DNA of 32,929 bases from an uncultured Bacteroidales bacterium (GTDB taxonomy: Bacteria; Bacteroidota; Bacteroidia; Bacteroidales; UBA932). The position numbers were made by a program, and so were the translations under genes. Numbering within the stretch: position 1 is the stretch's first letter; each line of letters begins with the position of its first letter. The notes beneath the pieces are model-generated. The model was not told the DNA's origin, searched no databases, and was given only the letters and a program-made list of their open reading frames with translations. Shown here one piece after another: positions 9,507 to 18,368 of this stretch. The stretch spans positions 1 to 32,929 of the forward strand of contig CAMOIZ010000002.1 of assembly GCA_946616385.1 (NCBI GenBank), written 5' to 3'.

Positions 9507-12329
9507 ATGAAACATATCCTGACCACTATTTCCCTTTGTCTGATTGCCGCATCGGCTATTGCTGCAAAACCTAAAACCACCTCCAATGACATTGACAGGC
9601 TGTTCAGCAGCCCGGAGATGCAAAACAGACCATTTGTGAGATGGTGGTGGAATGGAGACCGCGTGGAGCCCTCCGAAATTATCAGGGAACTGGGAATAAT
9701 GCACGAAGCAGGCATCGGCGGGGTGGAGATCAGCCCCATAGAATTCCCTTCAGGTGCAGACACGGTTGGCAGAAAGGCACTGGAATACCTCAGCCCGGAA
9801 TGGCTGGAATGCCTTCAGACCGCATTCGACGAAACCAAACGGCTTGGTATGTACTGCGACCTGCTGATAGGTTCCGGCTGGCCTTTCGGCTCTGAAAGCT
9901 TGCCAAAGGAAGACAGGGCATCAATACTCATCACCACTGCCGATTCCCTCTCTTCCCGGCATCTGGAAATATCGAAATTCGCACTTATAAAACAGGCCGA
10001 TCCCCTTACGACCGTAACCAACCCGAGACGCACGGCGGAGGTGCTTAAAGCGATGCTGGTCCCCCAGGGCATCGGATCCCTTGAAGATGCCATTGACGTT
10101 AGCGACAGATTCCGCGGCGATATTCTCGACATCGACATCCCCGAAGGCGTATGGTGGCTGTACAGCCTTATCCGTTTCGATTCTTTCGCGAGCGTCATCA
10201 ACGGTGCCCCCGGAGCTGCAGGCAGCCAGATCGATTATATGAATGCCGATGCCATCCGGCGTTATCTCGATCATATGGCAGAGAGCATCGAGGCAAAGAC
10301 AGGCCCGCTCAACGGGCATCTGCGTGCTTTTTTTGTCGACAATATGGAACTCGAAGGATGCAACTGGACCTCCGACTTCGCAGAGGAATTCCTCAAACGC
10401 AGGGGCTATGACATAATGCCATGGTTCCCTTTCATAATGTTCAAGATGGGGCGCCTCGGGGATGTTTCCGACTACAGCTTCGGGGCTGAAAAGACTCCGG
10501 AATTCGAGAATCTCGTGCAACGCGCACGATACGACTTCGAAATCACCCGCATGGAGCTCAATTACGAGCGTTATACTGAGACCTTCCTCGCCTGGTGCAA
10601 GGAGAAGGGCGTTAAAGCCAGGGCGCAGGCCTATGGACGCGGCTTCTGGCCTCTTGATTCATCCCTCGGCTACGACATTCCCGAAGGTGAATCCTGGACT
10701 ACCAACTGGCTCAAGCACCGCCTTGGCGAAGAGATGGGAGACGACGACTACCGCCGCGGACGCGGATATACCATGGTCAACAAATACGTATCTTCCGCCG
10801 CCCACCTTGCAGGAAAGCGAATAGTCAGCGCCGAGGAGATGACCAATACCTACAAGGTGTTCAACGTGCCATTGGAGTTCCTGAAAGTCGGCTCCGACAT
10901 GGCCGCATTTTCCGGCATCACCCACTCGGTCTGGCACGGATTCAATTACTCCCCTCCCGACGCCCCCTTTCCGGGCTGGGTACAATACGGCACATTCCAC
11001 AACGAACGCAACACATGGTGGCCTTTCGTGAAGCATCTTAACGACTACAGGGCCCGCCTGAGCGCAATCCTTCAGAACACGGACATGGTCACCGACATCG
11101 CCATCCTGCCTGCGAACGGCGACCTCTGGAGCGAACTCGGGGCCCAGAACGAGCCCTTCCCCACGGCGCTCAACATTACCTATACATCAATGGTATGGGA
11201 AGCGGTGCATAAAAACGGTGGCGGCGCCGATTACGTGAGCGAAGGAATACTTCGCGATGCAAGCATCAAAGACGGGCATCTCTGCTACGGCCCCAAGGCC
11301 TACAAGGTGCTGTTCATCGTCGAAAACAAGGGTATGGACGAAGACGCCCTCGCCAAGATAGAAGAATTCGTAAAGGGTGGAGGCAGGGTTTTCTGCATTG
11401 GATGCATGCCACACAAGAGTCTGGGCCTCAAGGATTTCAGTTTGCGAGATAAAGATATCAAGACAAGGATCGAAACACTTCGGGAGGCATTCCCTGAAAG
11501 GCTTGTCCTGCTTCCCAAAGCAGGGAACGATGCTTATCTTGAGTGGTATACCGAAGTGCAGAGCCGCTATGGTCTCCCCCATTTCGTAAGTATCTCGAAT
11601 CCGGACAGATTCCTCCTTCAGAACCATTACAAGGCCGATGACGGCTCGCACTGGTTCCTGTTTGCGAATGCCAGCTTCTCCGCAAGGCAGAGTACAATGC
11701 TGGAATTCGATCCATCAATATGCAAAGGGAGGAAGGCCTGGGTATACAACCCATCCGACGGCAGGAAATACCGTCTGAAAATGGAGGGAAACAAAGTCCG
11801 TCTCGAACTCGGGCCTTCTGAAACCATCGTGATAGCCTTCAACAAACTTGGAGGGAAAGCCCCTGAATGGAAACAGCTGCCACCGCGCCAGGGAGCCGGC
11901 ACAAAGATTTGCGGTTGGACGGTGGAACTGCGCAATCCTCAAGTAGATACCCTGATCCGCTTCGAGTGCGACACTCTCGCCGACCTCAAGGACAGCCATC
12001 CGGCCTTCATGGGCACGGCAACATATACGGCAAGCATCAAGCTCTCGGACTCCATTCCCTCATACATCGACCTGGGCAAGGTCTGCGACATAGCCGAACT
12101 CCGCATCAATGGCAAGGATGCCGGACTTCGCTGGTGGGGGGAATCCGTTTTTGAAACCGAAGGTTTGCTGCATGAAGGTGTGAACACCATCGAGATAAGG
12201 GTAACCACCATGATGGGCAATTACGTACGTTCGTTAGGTAATGAGAATTCCGCCGCCAGACGCTTCATCCTGCGCAGGAACCATCCGCTTGTATCTGCAG
12301 GTCTCCTCGGACCGGTGATACTATATTAA
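9507..12329 (+). CDS. Secreted glycoside hydrolase, alpha-L-rhamnosidase-like (GH106-type)
   Basis: Signal peptide MKHILTTISLCLIAASAIAA; MQNRPFVRWWWNGDRVEPSEIIRELGIMHEAGIGGVEISPIEF is characteristic of GH106-like enzymes; C-terminal beta-sandwich-like region. Confidence 0.8.
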   Translation: MKHILTTISLCLIAASAIAAKPKTTSNDIDRLFSSPEMQNRPFVRWWWNGDRVEPSEIIRELGIMHEAGIGGVEISPIEFPSGADTVGRKALEYLSPEWLECLQTAFDETKRLGMYCDLLIGSGWPFGSESLPKEDRASILITTADSLSSRHLEISKFALIKQADPLTTVTNPRRTAEVLKAMLVPQGIGSLEDAIDVSDRFRGDILDIDIPEGVWWLYSLIRFDSFASVINGAPGAAGSQIDYMNADAIRRYLDHMAESIEAKTGPLNGHLRAFFVDNMELEGCNWTSDFAEEFLKRRGYDIMPWFPFIMFKMGRLGDVSDYSFGAEKTPEFENLVQRARYDFEITRMELNYERYTETFLAWCKEKGVKARAQAYGRGFWPLDSSLGYDIPEGESWTTNWLKHRLGEEMGDDDYRRGRGYTMVNKYVSSAAHLAGKRIVSAEEMTNTYKVFNVPLEFLKVGSDMAAFSGITHSVWHGFNYSPPDAPFPGWVQYGTFHNERNTWWPFVKHLNDYRARLSAILQNTDMVTDIAILPANGDLWSELGAQNEPFPTALNITYTSMVWEAVHKNGGGADYVSEGILRDASIKDGHLCYGPKAYKVLFIVENKGMDEDALAKIEEFVKGGGRVFCIGCMPHKSLGLKDFSLRDKDIKTRIETLREAFPERLVLLPKAGNDAYLEWYTEVQSRYGLPHFVSISNPDRFLLQNHYKADDGSHWFLFANASFSARQSTMLEFDPSICKGRKAWVYNPSDGRKYRLKMEGNKVRLELGPSETIVIAFNKLGGKAPEWKQLPPRQGAGTKICGWTVELRNPQVDTLIRFECDTLADLKDSHPAFMGTATYTASIKLSDSIPSYIDLGKVCDIAELRINGKDAGLRWWGESVFETEGLLHEGVNTIEIRVTTMMGNYVRSLGNENSAARRFILRRNHPLVSAGLLGPVILY

Positions 12330-13213
12330 AGCGCTTGCAACCAACGGGTTATCAGATCAACCCTGTCGGCAAATACGGAATAATCCAGAGACTCGAAGGT
12401 ATCGCTCTCACGGTTCGTGTTGAGGGTGATGCCGGAAGTGAACATCAGTACCGGGACTCCCCTGCTGAAGAAAGGCTTTTGATCGCCGACCTTGCGGTAG
12501 AACAGGTCGGTGAACGAGCGGCTGTTGTAATAATTGTAGTACAGGTGAAGAGTTTTCCCGGAGTTCAGTTTGTCGAAGCTGCGCTGATATGCGGATCCTC
12601 CGAGAATGATCAGGTAGTTCTTCCAGAATTTGTCGGGAGGGGCAAGCGAAGAGCCGAGAATATCCAGATTCACGACCATACGCAGAGGACGCTTTGCCAA
12701 TAAAGCCGCCAATGCTTCGGATCCGGCCATGTTGGCGTTGTGACCATCCACGAAGGCAATTATCACGTCGCTTCTCTCCTTGAGCTTCTCTGCTATGGCA
12801 AGCAGTGCTGCGGCTCCGGACCCGTTGCTGTCGGCGCCGGGATAAAGGCGTCCCCCCATCTTGCCTAGCCCATCGTAATATGCCATAAGCAGGATTGCCG
12901 GTTTTTTACCGTCGATGGAGCCTGCCAGGATGTTGTGTCCGACGGCATCTCCTGTCGTGCTGAAACTTTTAGTCTGCACGTCGTATCCATGATTGACCAG
13001 GCGCCTGATTATGTAGAATGCCGCCTCGTTAGCCCCCTGGCTGCCGGTTTTGCGTCCGCAGCACAGACTGTCGGAAAGAAACTCCACATCCCTTTTCAAC
13101 GATGACTCAAGACGGGTGCAATCCCCCTCATCTCCATCTGCCTGCGCCCTCAGCCCGCTCAGGAGCAGGATGAGAATGAAAAATATTTTTGCGCCACGGG
13201 CTGAAACAGGCAT
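12326..13213 (-). CDS. M28-family peptidase homologue, probably lacking catalytic residues
   Basis: Signal peptide MPVSARGAKIFFILILLLSGLRA; M28-like scaffold AILLMAYYDGLG, YPGADSNGSGAAALLAIAEKL, VNLDILGSSLAP, GVPVLMFTSG. His/Glu positions are substituted (see findings). Confidence 0.8.
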   Translation of the reverse strand: MPVSARGAKIFFILILLLSGLRAQADGDEGDCTRLESSLKRDVEFLSDSLCCGRKTGSQGANEAAFYIIRRLVNHGYDVQTKSFSTTGDAVGHNILAGSIDGKKPAILLMAYYDGLGKMGGRLYPGADSNGSGAAALLAIAEKLKERSDVIIAFVDGHNANMAGSEALAALLAKRPLRMVVNLDILGSSLAPPDKFWKNYLIILGGSAYQRSFDKLNSGKTLHLYYNYYNSRSFTDLFYRKVGDQKPFFSRGVPVLMFTSGITLNTNRESDTFESLDYSVFADRVDLITRWLQAL

Positions 13214-13222
13214 AATAAATGT

Positions 13223-13230
13223 TATATTTG
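13223..13230 (+). promoter_or_regulatory. -7 element for TPR gene
   Basis: TATATTTG, ATG at 13260. Confidence 0.55.
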
Positions 13231-13259
13231 CTTGATAGTGCAAAAGCAGCACAAAATTA

Positions 13260-15311
13260 ATGAAAAAGTTCGGGCTGGCAATATTTCTTACGATATGTCT
13301 GACATTCTGTCCGTCAGGGCTTGCCCGTGCCCAATACGACAAGGACGTTTTCTTCCTCCGCGGCAGGCAGGCATTCTCGGACGGCAAGTACGCACTTGCC
13401 ATAGAGAACTTCAATGTACTCGCCCGTCTGGACTCCACGGATTACTGGAACTTTTTCTTCCGCGGCATCTCCAAATACAATCTTGGCGACATTCGCGGGG
13501 CCCAGCAGGACTTCGACCGTTCGGTGCGCCTGAATCCCGTCTTTACAAACGGATACCACTACCGAGGCATTACCAGGAGCCGCCAAGGCCAGTATGAGGA
13601 AGGGCTTGCAGACATCAACAAGGCGATTGAACTCCGTCCGGGCTACATAGGCCTCTACTTCAGCCGCGGCATCACGTATTTCCTCGCACAGCGCTTCGAC
13701 GAGGCGGTCGAAGACTTCAACCGTTACATAAAGAAGGAACCCAAGGATCCGGGCGCCTACCTCAACCGCGGTGCCTGTTACCTTTTCCGGAAAGATACCC
13801 TCAAAGCTCTCGAAGACTACAACAAAGCCCTGAAACTCGACCGCTACGACCCCGAGGCCTACATACGGCGCGGCCGTCTCTACGCTGCCAAGCAGGATTA
13901 CGAGAAGGCCATCGGCGATCTCGATTTCGCCATCCAGCTCGATTCCTCCAACACATTCGCTTATTTCAACAGGGCCCTGATGCATGCCGACAACAATAAT
14001 CCGAAGGCTGCAATGGCAGATCTCGACAGGGTGCTGAAGGAAGAGCCCGGGAATGCCCTCACTCTCTATAACAGGAGCCTGCTGAAAGCTCAGGTCGGCG
14101 ATTTCGAAGGAGCTCTCGACGACATGGACAGGGTCATAGGCATCAACAAGGGCAATGTGCTCGCATTCTTCAACAGGGCAGGATTTTTCATCGAGATGGG
14201 CCGTTGGCAGGACGCTCTTGAAGACTACAATATGGCCATCGCCCTCTATCCCGACTTTGCAAAGGCCTACATGAACAGGTCATATGTCGAGAACAGGATG
14301 GGCCGGATGAAGGCATCCAAGGCCGATTACGAAATCGCCAGAAAAAAGGTTGCGGAGTATGAGAGCAAGAATTCCAGAGGAGAAGCGGATTTCGCCGATA
14401 CCACGCGCAAATACAGCTCCCTGCTGGCCCTTGACGCCGACTTTGCAAAGAAGGATTTCGACAACGAACTCCTCCAGCACCGCGACATCGACATCCGACT
14501 CAAGCCTCTGTTCAAGTTCAAGATCGCAGGCGACGAAAACGGCCCCGTGCAACCATTGCGCCGCGAATTCGACAATCCTCTGATAGAGCGCTTCATTTCT
14601 ATGGTGCCTGTTCCGGTCACCCTTACAAACGAAGATATCCAGGCCGTCCGGCTTAGCAGAAGTCTCTCCAGCATCCTCGCAGGCGATACCAGCAGCGGGG
14701 CCAGGGGCACTGCTCTTACTCCGGCAGAAATCAGTTTCATCCAAGGTATCTACGAAGTGCAGAACAAGCAGTACAATGCCGCCCTGGCCTGCTTCGACAA
14801 GGCGGCCAGGACTGCAGAGGACTACGTATCGAAAGACAAGTTCTCCCGTTTCTACAAAGCTTTCTATCTTATGAACCGTGGGGTACTCAAGGCGGAAATG
14901 ATTGACTTCATAGCCAGCATGGAGCGCAACGTGCAGACCCTCACGATGGATGACCAGGGAACAATACGGGCCCGGGTGAGCGACCGCATAGACCGCAACT
15001 ACGACTATTCCGAAGCCATCGACGACATGAAGGAAGCAATACGTATTCTCCCGGACATCCCCTATCTCTATTTCAACCTGGGGAACCTTTACTGCCTTTC
15101 CGGACAGATGGTGGATGCAATAGGCAATTACGACCGTGCCATAGGCATCTATCCCTACCTGGGTGACGCATATTACAACCGCGGACTCGCGCTCATATTC
15201 ATCAAGGATAAAGAAAAAGGCTGCATAGACCTTTCCCGCGCCGGAGAACTGGGCGTGGCAGATGCCTACAGCGTAATCTCCAAATACTGCAAATCAGATG
15301 ATCAGCAATAA
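13260..15311 (+). CDS. Secreted tetratricopeptide repeat protein
   Basis: Signal peptide then about ten consecutive TPR-like 34-residue units (e.g. AYLNRGACYLFRKDTLKALEDYNKALKLDRYDPEAYIRRG), a non-TPR middle and C-terminal TPRs. Confidence 0.9.
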   Translation: MKKFGLAIFLTICLTFCPSGLARAQYDKDVFFLRGRQAFSDGKYALAIENFNVLARLDSTDYWNFFFRGISKYNLGDIRGAQQDFDRSVRLNPVFTNGYHYRGITRSRQGQYEEGLADINKAIELRPGYIGLYFSRGITYFLAQRFDEAVEDFNRYIKKEPKDPGAYLNRGACYLFRKDTLKALEDYNKALKLDRYDPEAYIRRGRLYAAKQDYEKAIGDLDFAIQLDSSNTFAYFNRALMHADNNNPKAAMADLDRVLKEEPGNALTLYNRSLLKAQVGDFEGALDDMDRVIGINKGNVLAFFNRAGFFIEMGRWQDALEDYNMAIALYPDFAKAYMNRSYVENRMGRMKASKADYEIARKKVAEYESKNSRGEADFADTTRKYSSLLALDADFAKKDFDNELLQHRDIDIRLKPLFKFKIAGDENGPVQPLRREFDNPLIERFISMVPVPVTLTNEDIQAVRLSRSLSSILAGDTSSGARGTALTPAEISFIQGIYEVQNKQYNAALACFDKAARTAEDYVSKDKFSRFYKAFYLMNRGVLKAEMIDFIASMERNVQTLTMDDQGTIRARVSDRIDRNYDYSEAIDDMKEAIRILPDIPYLYFNLGNLYCLSGQMVDAIGNYDRAIGIYPYLGDAYYNRGLALIFIKDKEKGCIDLSRAGELGVADAYSVISKYCKSDDQQ

Positions 15312-16107
15312 GATAGTATTCCAGTCTTTGTCCAGCGGCAGTTGCGGAAACTGCTATTTTCTCCATCTTGACGACGGAGAAGGAGGAGCAGGGATAGTGA
15401 TCGATGCCGGAGTGAGCATGAGGCGCCTGAAGCAGGAACTGACCAAAAACGGATTCACCTACGACGACATCGACGCCGTGCTGATCACCCACGACCACAT
15501 GGACCACATCCACAATCTTGGCCCCTACTGCAAGCGGCTGCTGAAACCGGTATGGATGACACGCAAACTCAGATCTTCGCTCGCAACCCACTGGATGACA
15601 GGCGAATATCTCACTCCGGTGGTGAAGCAGCTGCAGGATGGCGAGTGGTCGGAAATCGTGCCGGGCAAAGTGAGGGCACGCTACTTCATAGTGCCTCACG
15701 ACGCCACCCAGACCGTCGGATACTGCATCGACCTTCATGGATATATCTTCGTGATAATGACCGACATAGGACGCATGACCGACGAAGCGATAGCCTATGC
15801 GCGGCAGGCATCCACGGTAGTGATCGAATCCAACTACGACCTCGACATGCTGCGCGGCGGCTCGTATCCGATAGAGCTTCAGAACCGCATCTGCAGCGGA
15901 TTCGGGCATCTTTCGAACGAGGAGTGCGCCGATGCGATCAGGGATTTCCTGCATCCGGGGCTGTCCAATGTGTTCCTCTGCCATCTCAGCGAGAACAACA
16001 ACACCCCCCACAAAGCCCTTGCCGCCAGCGCCCCTGTAGTGGAAGGCACCGGAATCAGGCTGCTGCCGCTTCCCAGACAAACGGCGTCTCCTATGTTCAT
16101 ATTGTAA
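15298..16107 (+). CDS. MBL-fold metallohydrolase, YycJ/WalJ-like
   Basis: SLSSGSCGNCYFL, VIDAGVSMRRLKQEL, ITHDHMDHIHNLG and FGHLSNEECADAI...FLCHLSENNNTP are typical of YycJ-like proteins. Overlaps the TPR gene by 14 nt. Confidence 0.9.
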   Translation: MISNKIVFQSLSSGSCGNCYFLHLDDGEGGAGIVIDAGVSMRRLKQELTKNGFTYDDIDAVLITHDHMDHIHNLGPYCKRLLKPVWMTRKLRSSLATHWMTGEYLTPVVKQLQDGEWSEIVPGKVRARYFIVPHDATQTVGYCIDLHGYIFVIMTDIGRMTDEAIAYARQASTVVIESNYDLDMLRGGSYPIELQNRICSGFGHLSNEECADAIRDFLHPGLSNVFLCHLSENNNTPHKALAASAPVVEGTGIRLLPLPRQTASPMFIL

Positions 16108-16112
16108 TTTTG

Positions 16113-16131
16113 ATTATCTTTGTAAGATAAT
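16113..16131. promoter_or_regulatory. Palindrome containing -7 element TATCTTTG, abutting ABC transporter ATG
   Basis: ATTATCTT-TGT-AAGATAAT perfect 8-bp inverted repeat; TATCTTTG at 16115-16122; ATG at 16132. Confidence 0.65.
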
Positions 16132-17961
16132 ATGAAAGCATTCTGGAATATGCTGAGGCGCTATGTCAGCCCCTACAGCAAATATCTCGGAGGATCGGTG
16201 CTGATGAACGTGCTCAGCGCCGTATTCAATATTTTCTCCTTTGCCCTTATCATCCCTGTTCTCAGGATCATATTCCAGATGGACGATACTGTGTACGAAT
16301 TCATCCCCTGGGGCACCGGAGATCTGATGAAAACCCTGGCGAACAACTTCAACTGGTTCGTCAGCCAGTACAATGTGGAGCACGGTCCTATCATTACCCT
16401 TATCAGCCTTTCGGCGGTAATGATCCTGATGACCGCCCTCAAGACCGCATGCTATTTCGGATCCACCGCAGTCATGGTGCCTCTTCGCACGGGCATCGTC
16501 AAGGACATGCGCATGGAAATCTACAACAAGATCCTTTCCCTGCCGCTTGGGTTCTTCTCCCAGGAACGGAAGGGCGACATCATAGCCCGCATGAGCGGAG
16601 ATGTGCAGGAGGTGGAGAATTCCATCACGGGTTCACTGGACATGATCATCAAGAATCCTATCCTGATCATCATCTATCTGGGGACTCTCATAGCCATTTC
16701 CTGGAAACTGACCTTGTTCGTGCTGATTTTCGCACCTTTGATGATATGGCTGATGGGCGTGATCGGGCGTAATCTCAAGAAGAAATCCACTGAAGCCCAG
16801 GCACTTTGGAGCGATACCATGAGCCAGGTGGAAGAGACGCTCGGAGGTTTGAGAGTCATCAAGGCGTTCCTTGCAGAAAAGGTCATGAGCCTGCGTTTCG
16901 GAAAGGTCACGGATGCCATGAGGCGCAAGAATGCCAGGGTCGCCACCCGTCAGGCGCTGGCGCATCCTGTCAGCGAATTCCTCGGAACAGTGATGATATG
17001 CATCGTACTCTGCGTAGGCGGAGCCCTGATCGTGGGAGACAATTCATTCATCGACGCCCCCACCTTCATCTATTTCATGACCATCCTCTACAGCATCATA
17101 CAGCCGATAAAAGACCTTTCAAAGGCCGCCTACAACATTCCAAAGGGTCTTGCTTCGATGGAGAGGATCGACCGCATACTCAACGCCCGCAATTCCATCA
17201 AAGATTCCGAGGGTGCCAAGGATATCGCATCGCTGGATGGGAGCATACGCTTCGAAGGAGTTGGTTTCAGCTACGACGGTTCCCGCCAGATACTGTCCGA
17301 CATCAACCTCGATATTCCCAAGGGCAAGACCATCGCGATAGTAGGAGCTTCCGGAGGAGGCAAATCCACGCTGGTGGATCTTATTCCCCGCTTCTACGAC
17401 GTTAATGAAGGGCGCATCACCCTGGACGGCACCGACATACGCGAATTCAAGCTCGAAAGCCTCAGGGCTCTGATGGGCAACGTCAACCAGGAGCCCATCC
17501 TCTTCAACGATACCATCTTCAACAACATAGCCTTCGGCGTTGAAGGAGCGACCGAGGAACAGGTGATCGAGGCGGCAAAGATTGCCAACGCCCACGAATT
17601 CATCATGGAGAAAGAGGAAGGATACCAGACAAACGTCGGCGACCGCGGTTGCAAGCTCAGCGGCGGACAGCGTCAGCGCATCAGCATTGCCAGGGCGATA
17701 CTCAAGAATCCGCCCATCCTCATTCTTGACGAAGCTACGGCTGCCCTCGACACCGAGAGCGAACGTGCCGTACAGGAAGCCCTCGAGCGCCTTATGAACA
17801 ACCGCACAACCATTGCCATCGCCCACCGCCTGAGTACTATCAAGGATGCCGACGAAATCATCGTGATCGACGAAGGAAGGATCGTGGAAAGGGGCAGGCA
17901 CGACGAGTTGATCGCCTTGAACGGCTACTACCGCAAACTCAACGACATGCAGGCACTATGA
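16132..17961 (+). CDS. ABC transporter, fused permease/ATPase, MsbA-like exporter family
   Basis: N-terminal TM region, Walker A GASGGGKST, signature LSGGQRQRISIARAIL, Walker B ILILDEATAALD. Confidence 0.93.
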   Translation: MKAFWNMLRRYVSPYSKYLGGSVLMNVLSAVFNIFSFALIIPVLRIIFQMDDTVYEFIPWGTGDLMKTLANNFNWFVSQYNVEHGPIITLISLSAVMILMTALKTACYFGSTAVMVPLRTGIVKDMRMEIYNKILSLPLGFFSQERKGDIIARMSGDVQEVENSITGSLDMIIKNPILIIIYLGTLIAISWKLTLFVLIFAPLMIWLMGVIGRNLKKKSTEAQALWSDTMSQVEETLGGLRVIKAFLAEKVMSLRFGKVTDAMRRKNARVATRQALAHPVSEFLGTVMICIVLCVGGALIVGDNSFIDAPTFIYFMTILYSIIQPIKDLSKAAYNIPKGLASMERIDRILNARNSIKDSEGAKDIASLDGSIRFEGVGFSYDGSRQILSDINLDIPKGKTIAIVGASGGGKSTLVDLIPRFYDVNEGRITLDGTDIREFKLESLRALMGNVNQEPILFNDTIFNNIAFGVEGATEEQVIEAAKIANAHEFIMEKEEGYQTNVGDRGCKLSGGQRQRISIARAILKNPPILILDEATAALDTESERAVQEALERLMNNRTTIAIAHRLSTIKDADEIIVIDEGRIVERGRHDELIALNGYYRKLNDMQAL

Positions 17962-18365
17962 CGACACCAAAGACCATACTTGCAAGAATACTCTTTTTCG
18001 TGTACCTTGCAGCGATAGCTTTCCTGTGTTTCATGCACGTGGACAAACTTCCGGACATGCAGAAGTTCATTTTCGGCATCCCTGCCGACAAAGTCGCTCA
18101 TTTCCTGATGTTCCTCCCCTTCCCCATTCTGGCATATATGGCTTATGACCATCTGACTAACAAGGTGAGCCATGCCGCCCTGTTCTCAATCGCTACTCTG
18201 CTGATGGGAGCGCTGATCGCATACGGCACCGAATACATTCAGGGCAAACTCCCCTACAGATCGATGGACATTACTGATTTCAAGGCAGATTTGCTTGCTC
18301 TTGCAATCAGCAGCATTTTCGTATTCATCATCGACATCACACACCTGAAAGTCAGAAAAAACTGA
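17958..18365 (+). CDS. VanZ-like family membrane protein
   Basis: Small multi-TM protein with DKVAHFLMFLPFPIL and GTEYIQGKLPYRSMDITDFKADLLAL; start overlaps the ABC gene stop (ATGA). Confidence 0.8.
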   Translation: MTTPKTILARILFFVYLAAIAFLCFMHVDKLPDMQKFIFGIPADKVAHFLMFLPFPILAYMAYDHLTNKVSHAALFSIATLLMGALIAYGTEYIQGKLPYRSMDITDFKADLLALAISSIFVFIIDITHLKVRKN

Positions 18366-18368
18366 GAT

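Noticed and set aside
13214-13438. N-terminal extension of the M28-like ORF from 13438
   Set aside because: A natural signal peptide begins at Met 13213; the extension overlaps the divergent TPR gene and promoter.
15202-16080. 292-aa minus-strand ORF
   Set aside because: Antisense shadow of the MBL hydrolase gene.
17119-17901. 260-aa minus-strand ORF
   Set aside because: Antisense to the ABC ATPase domain, which carries strong Walker and signature motifs.
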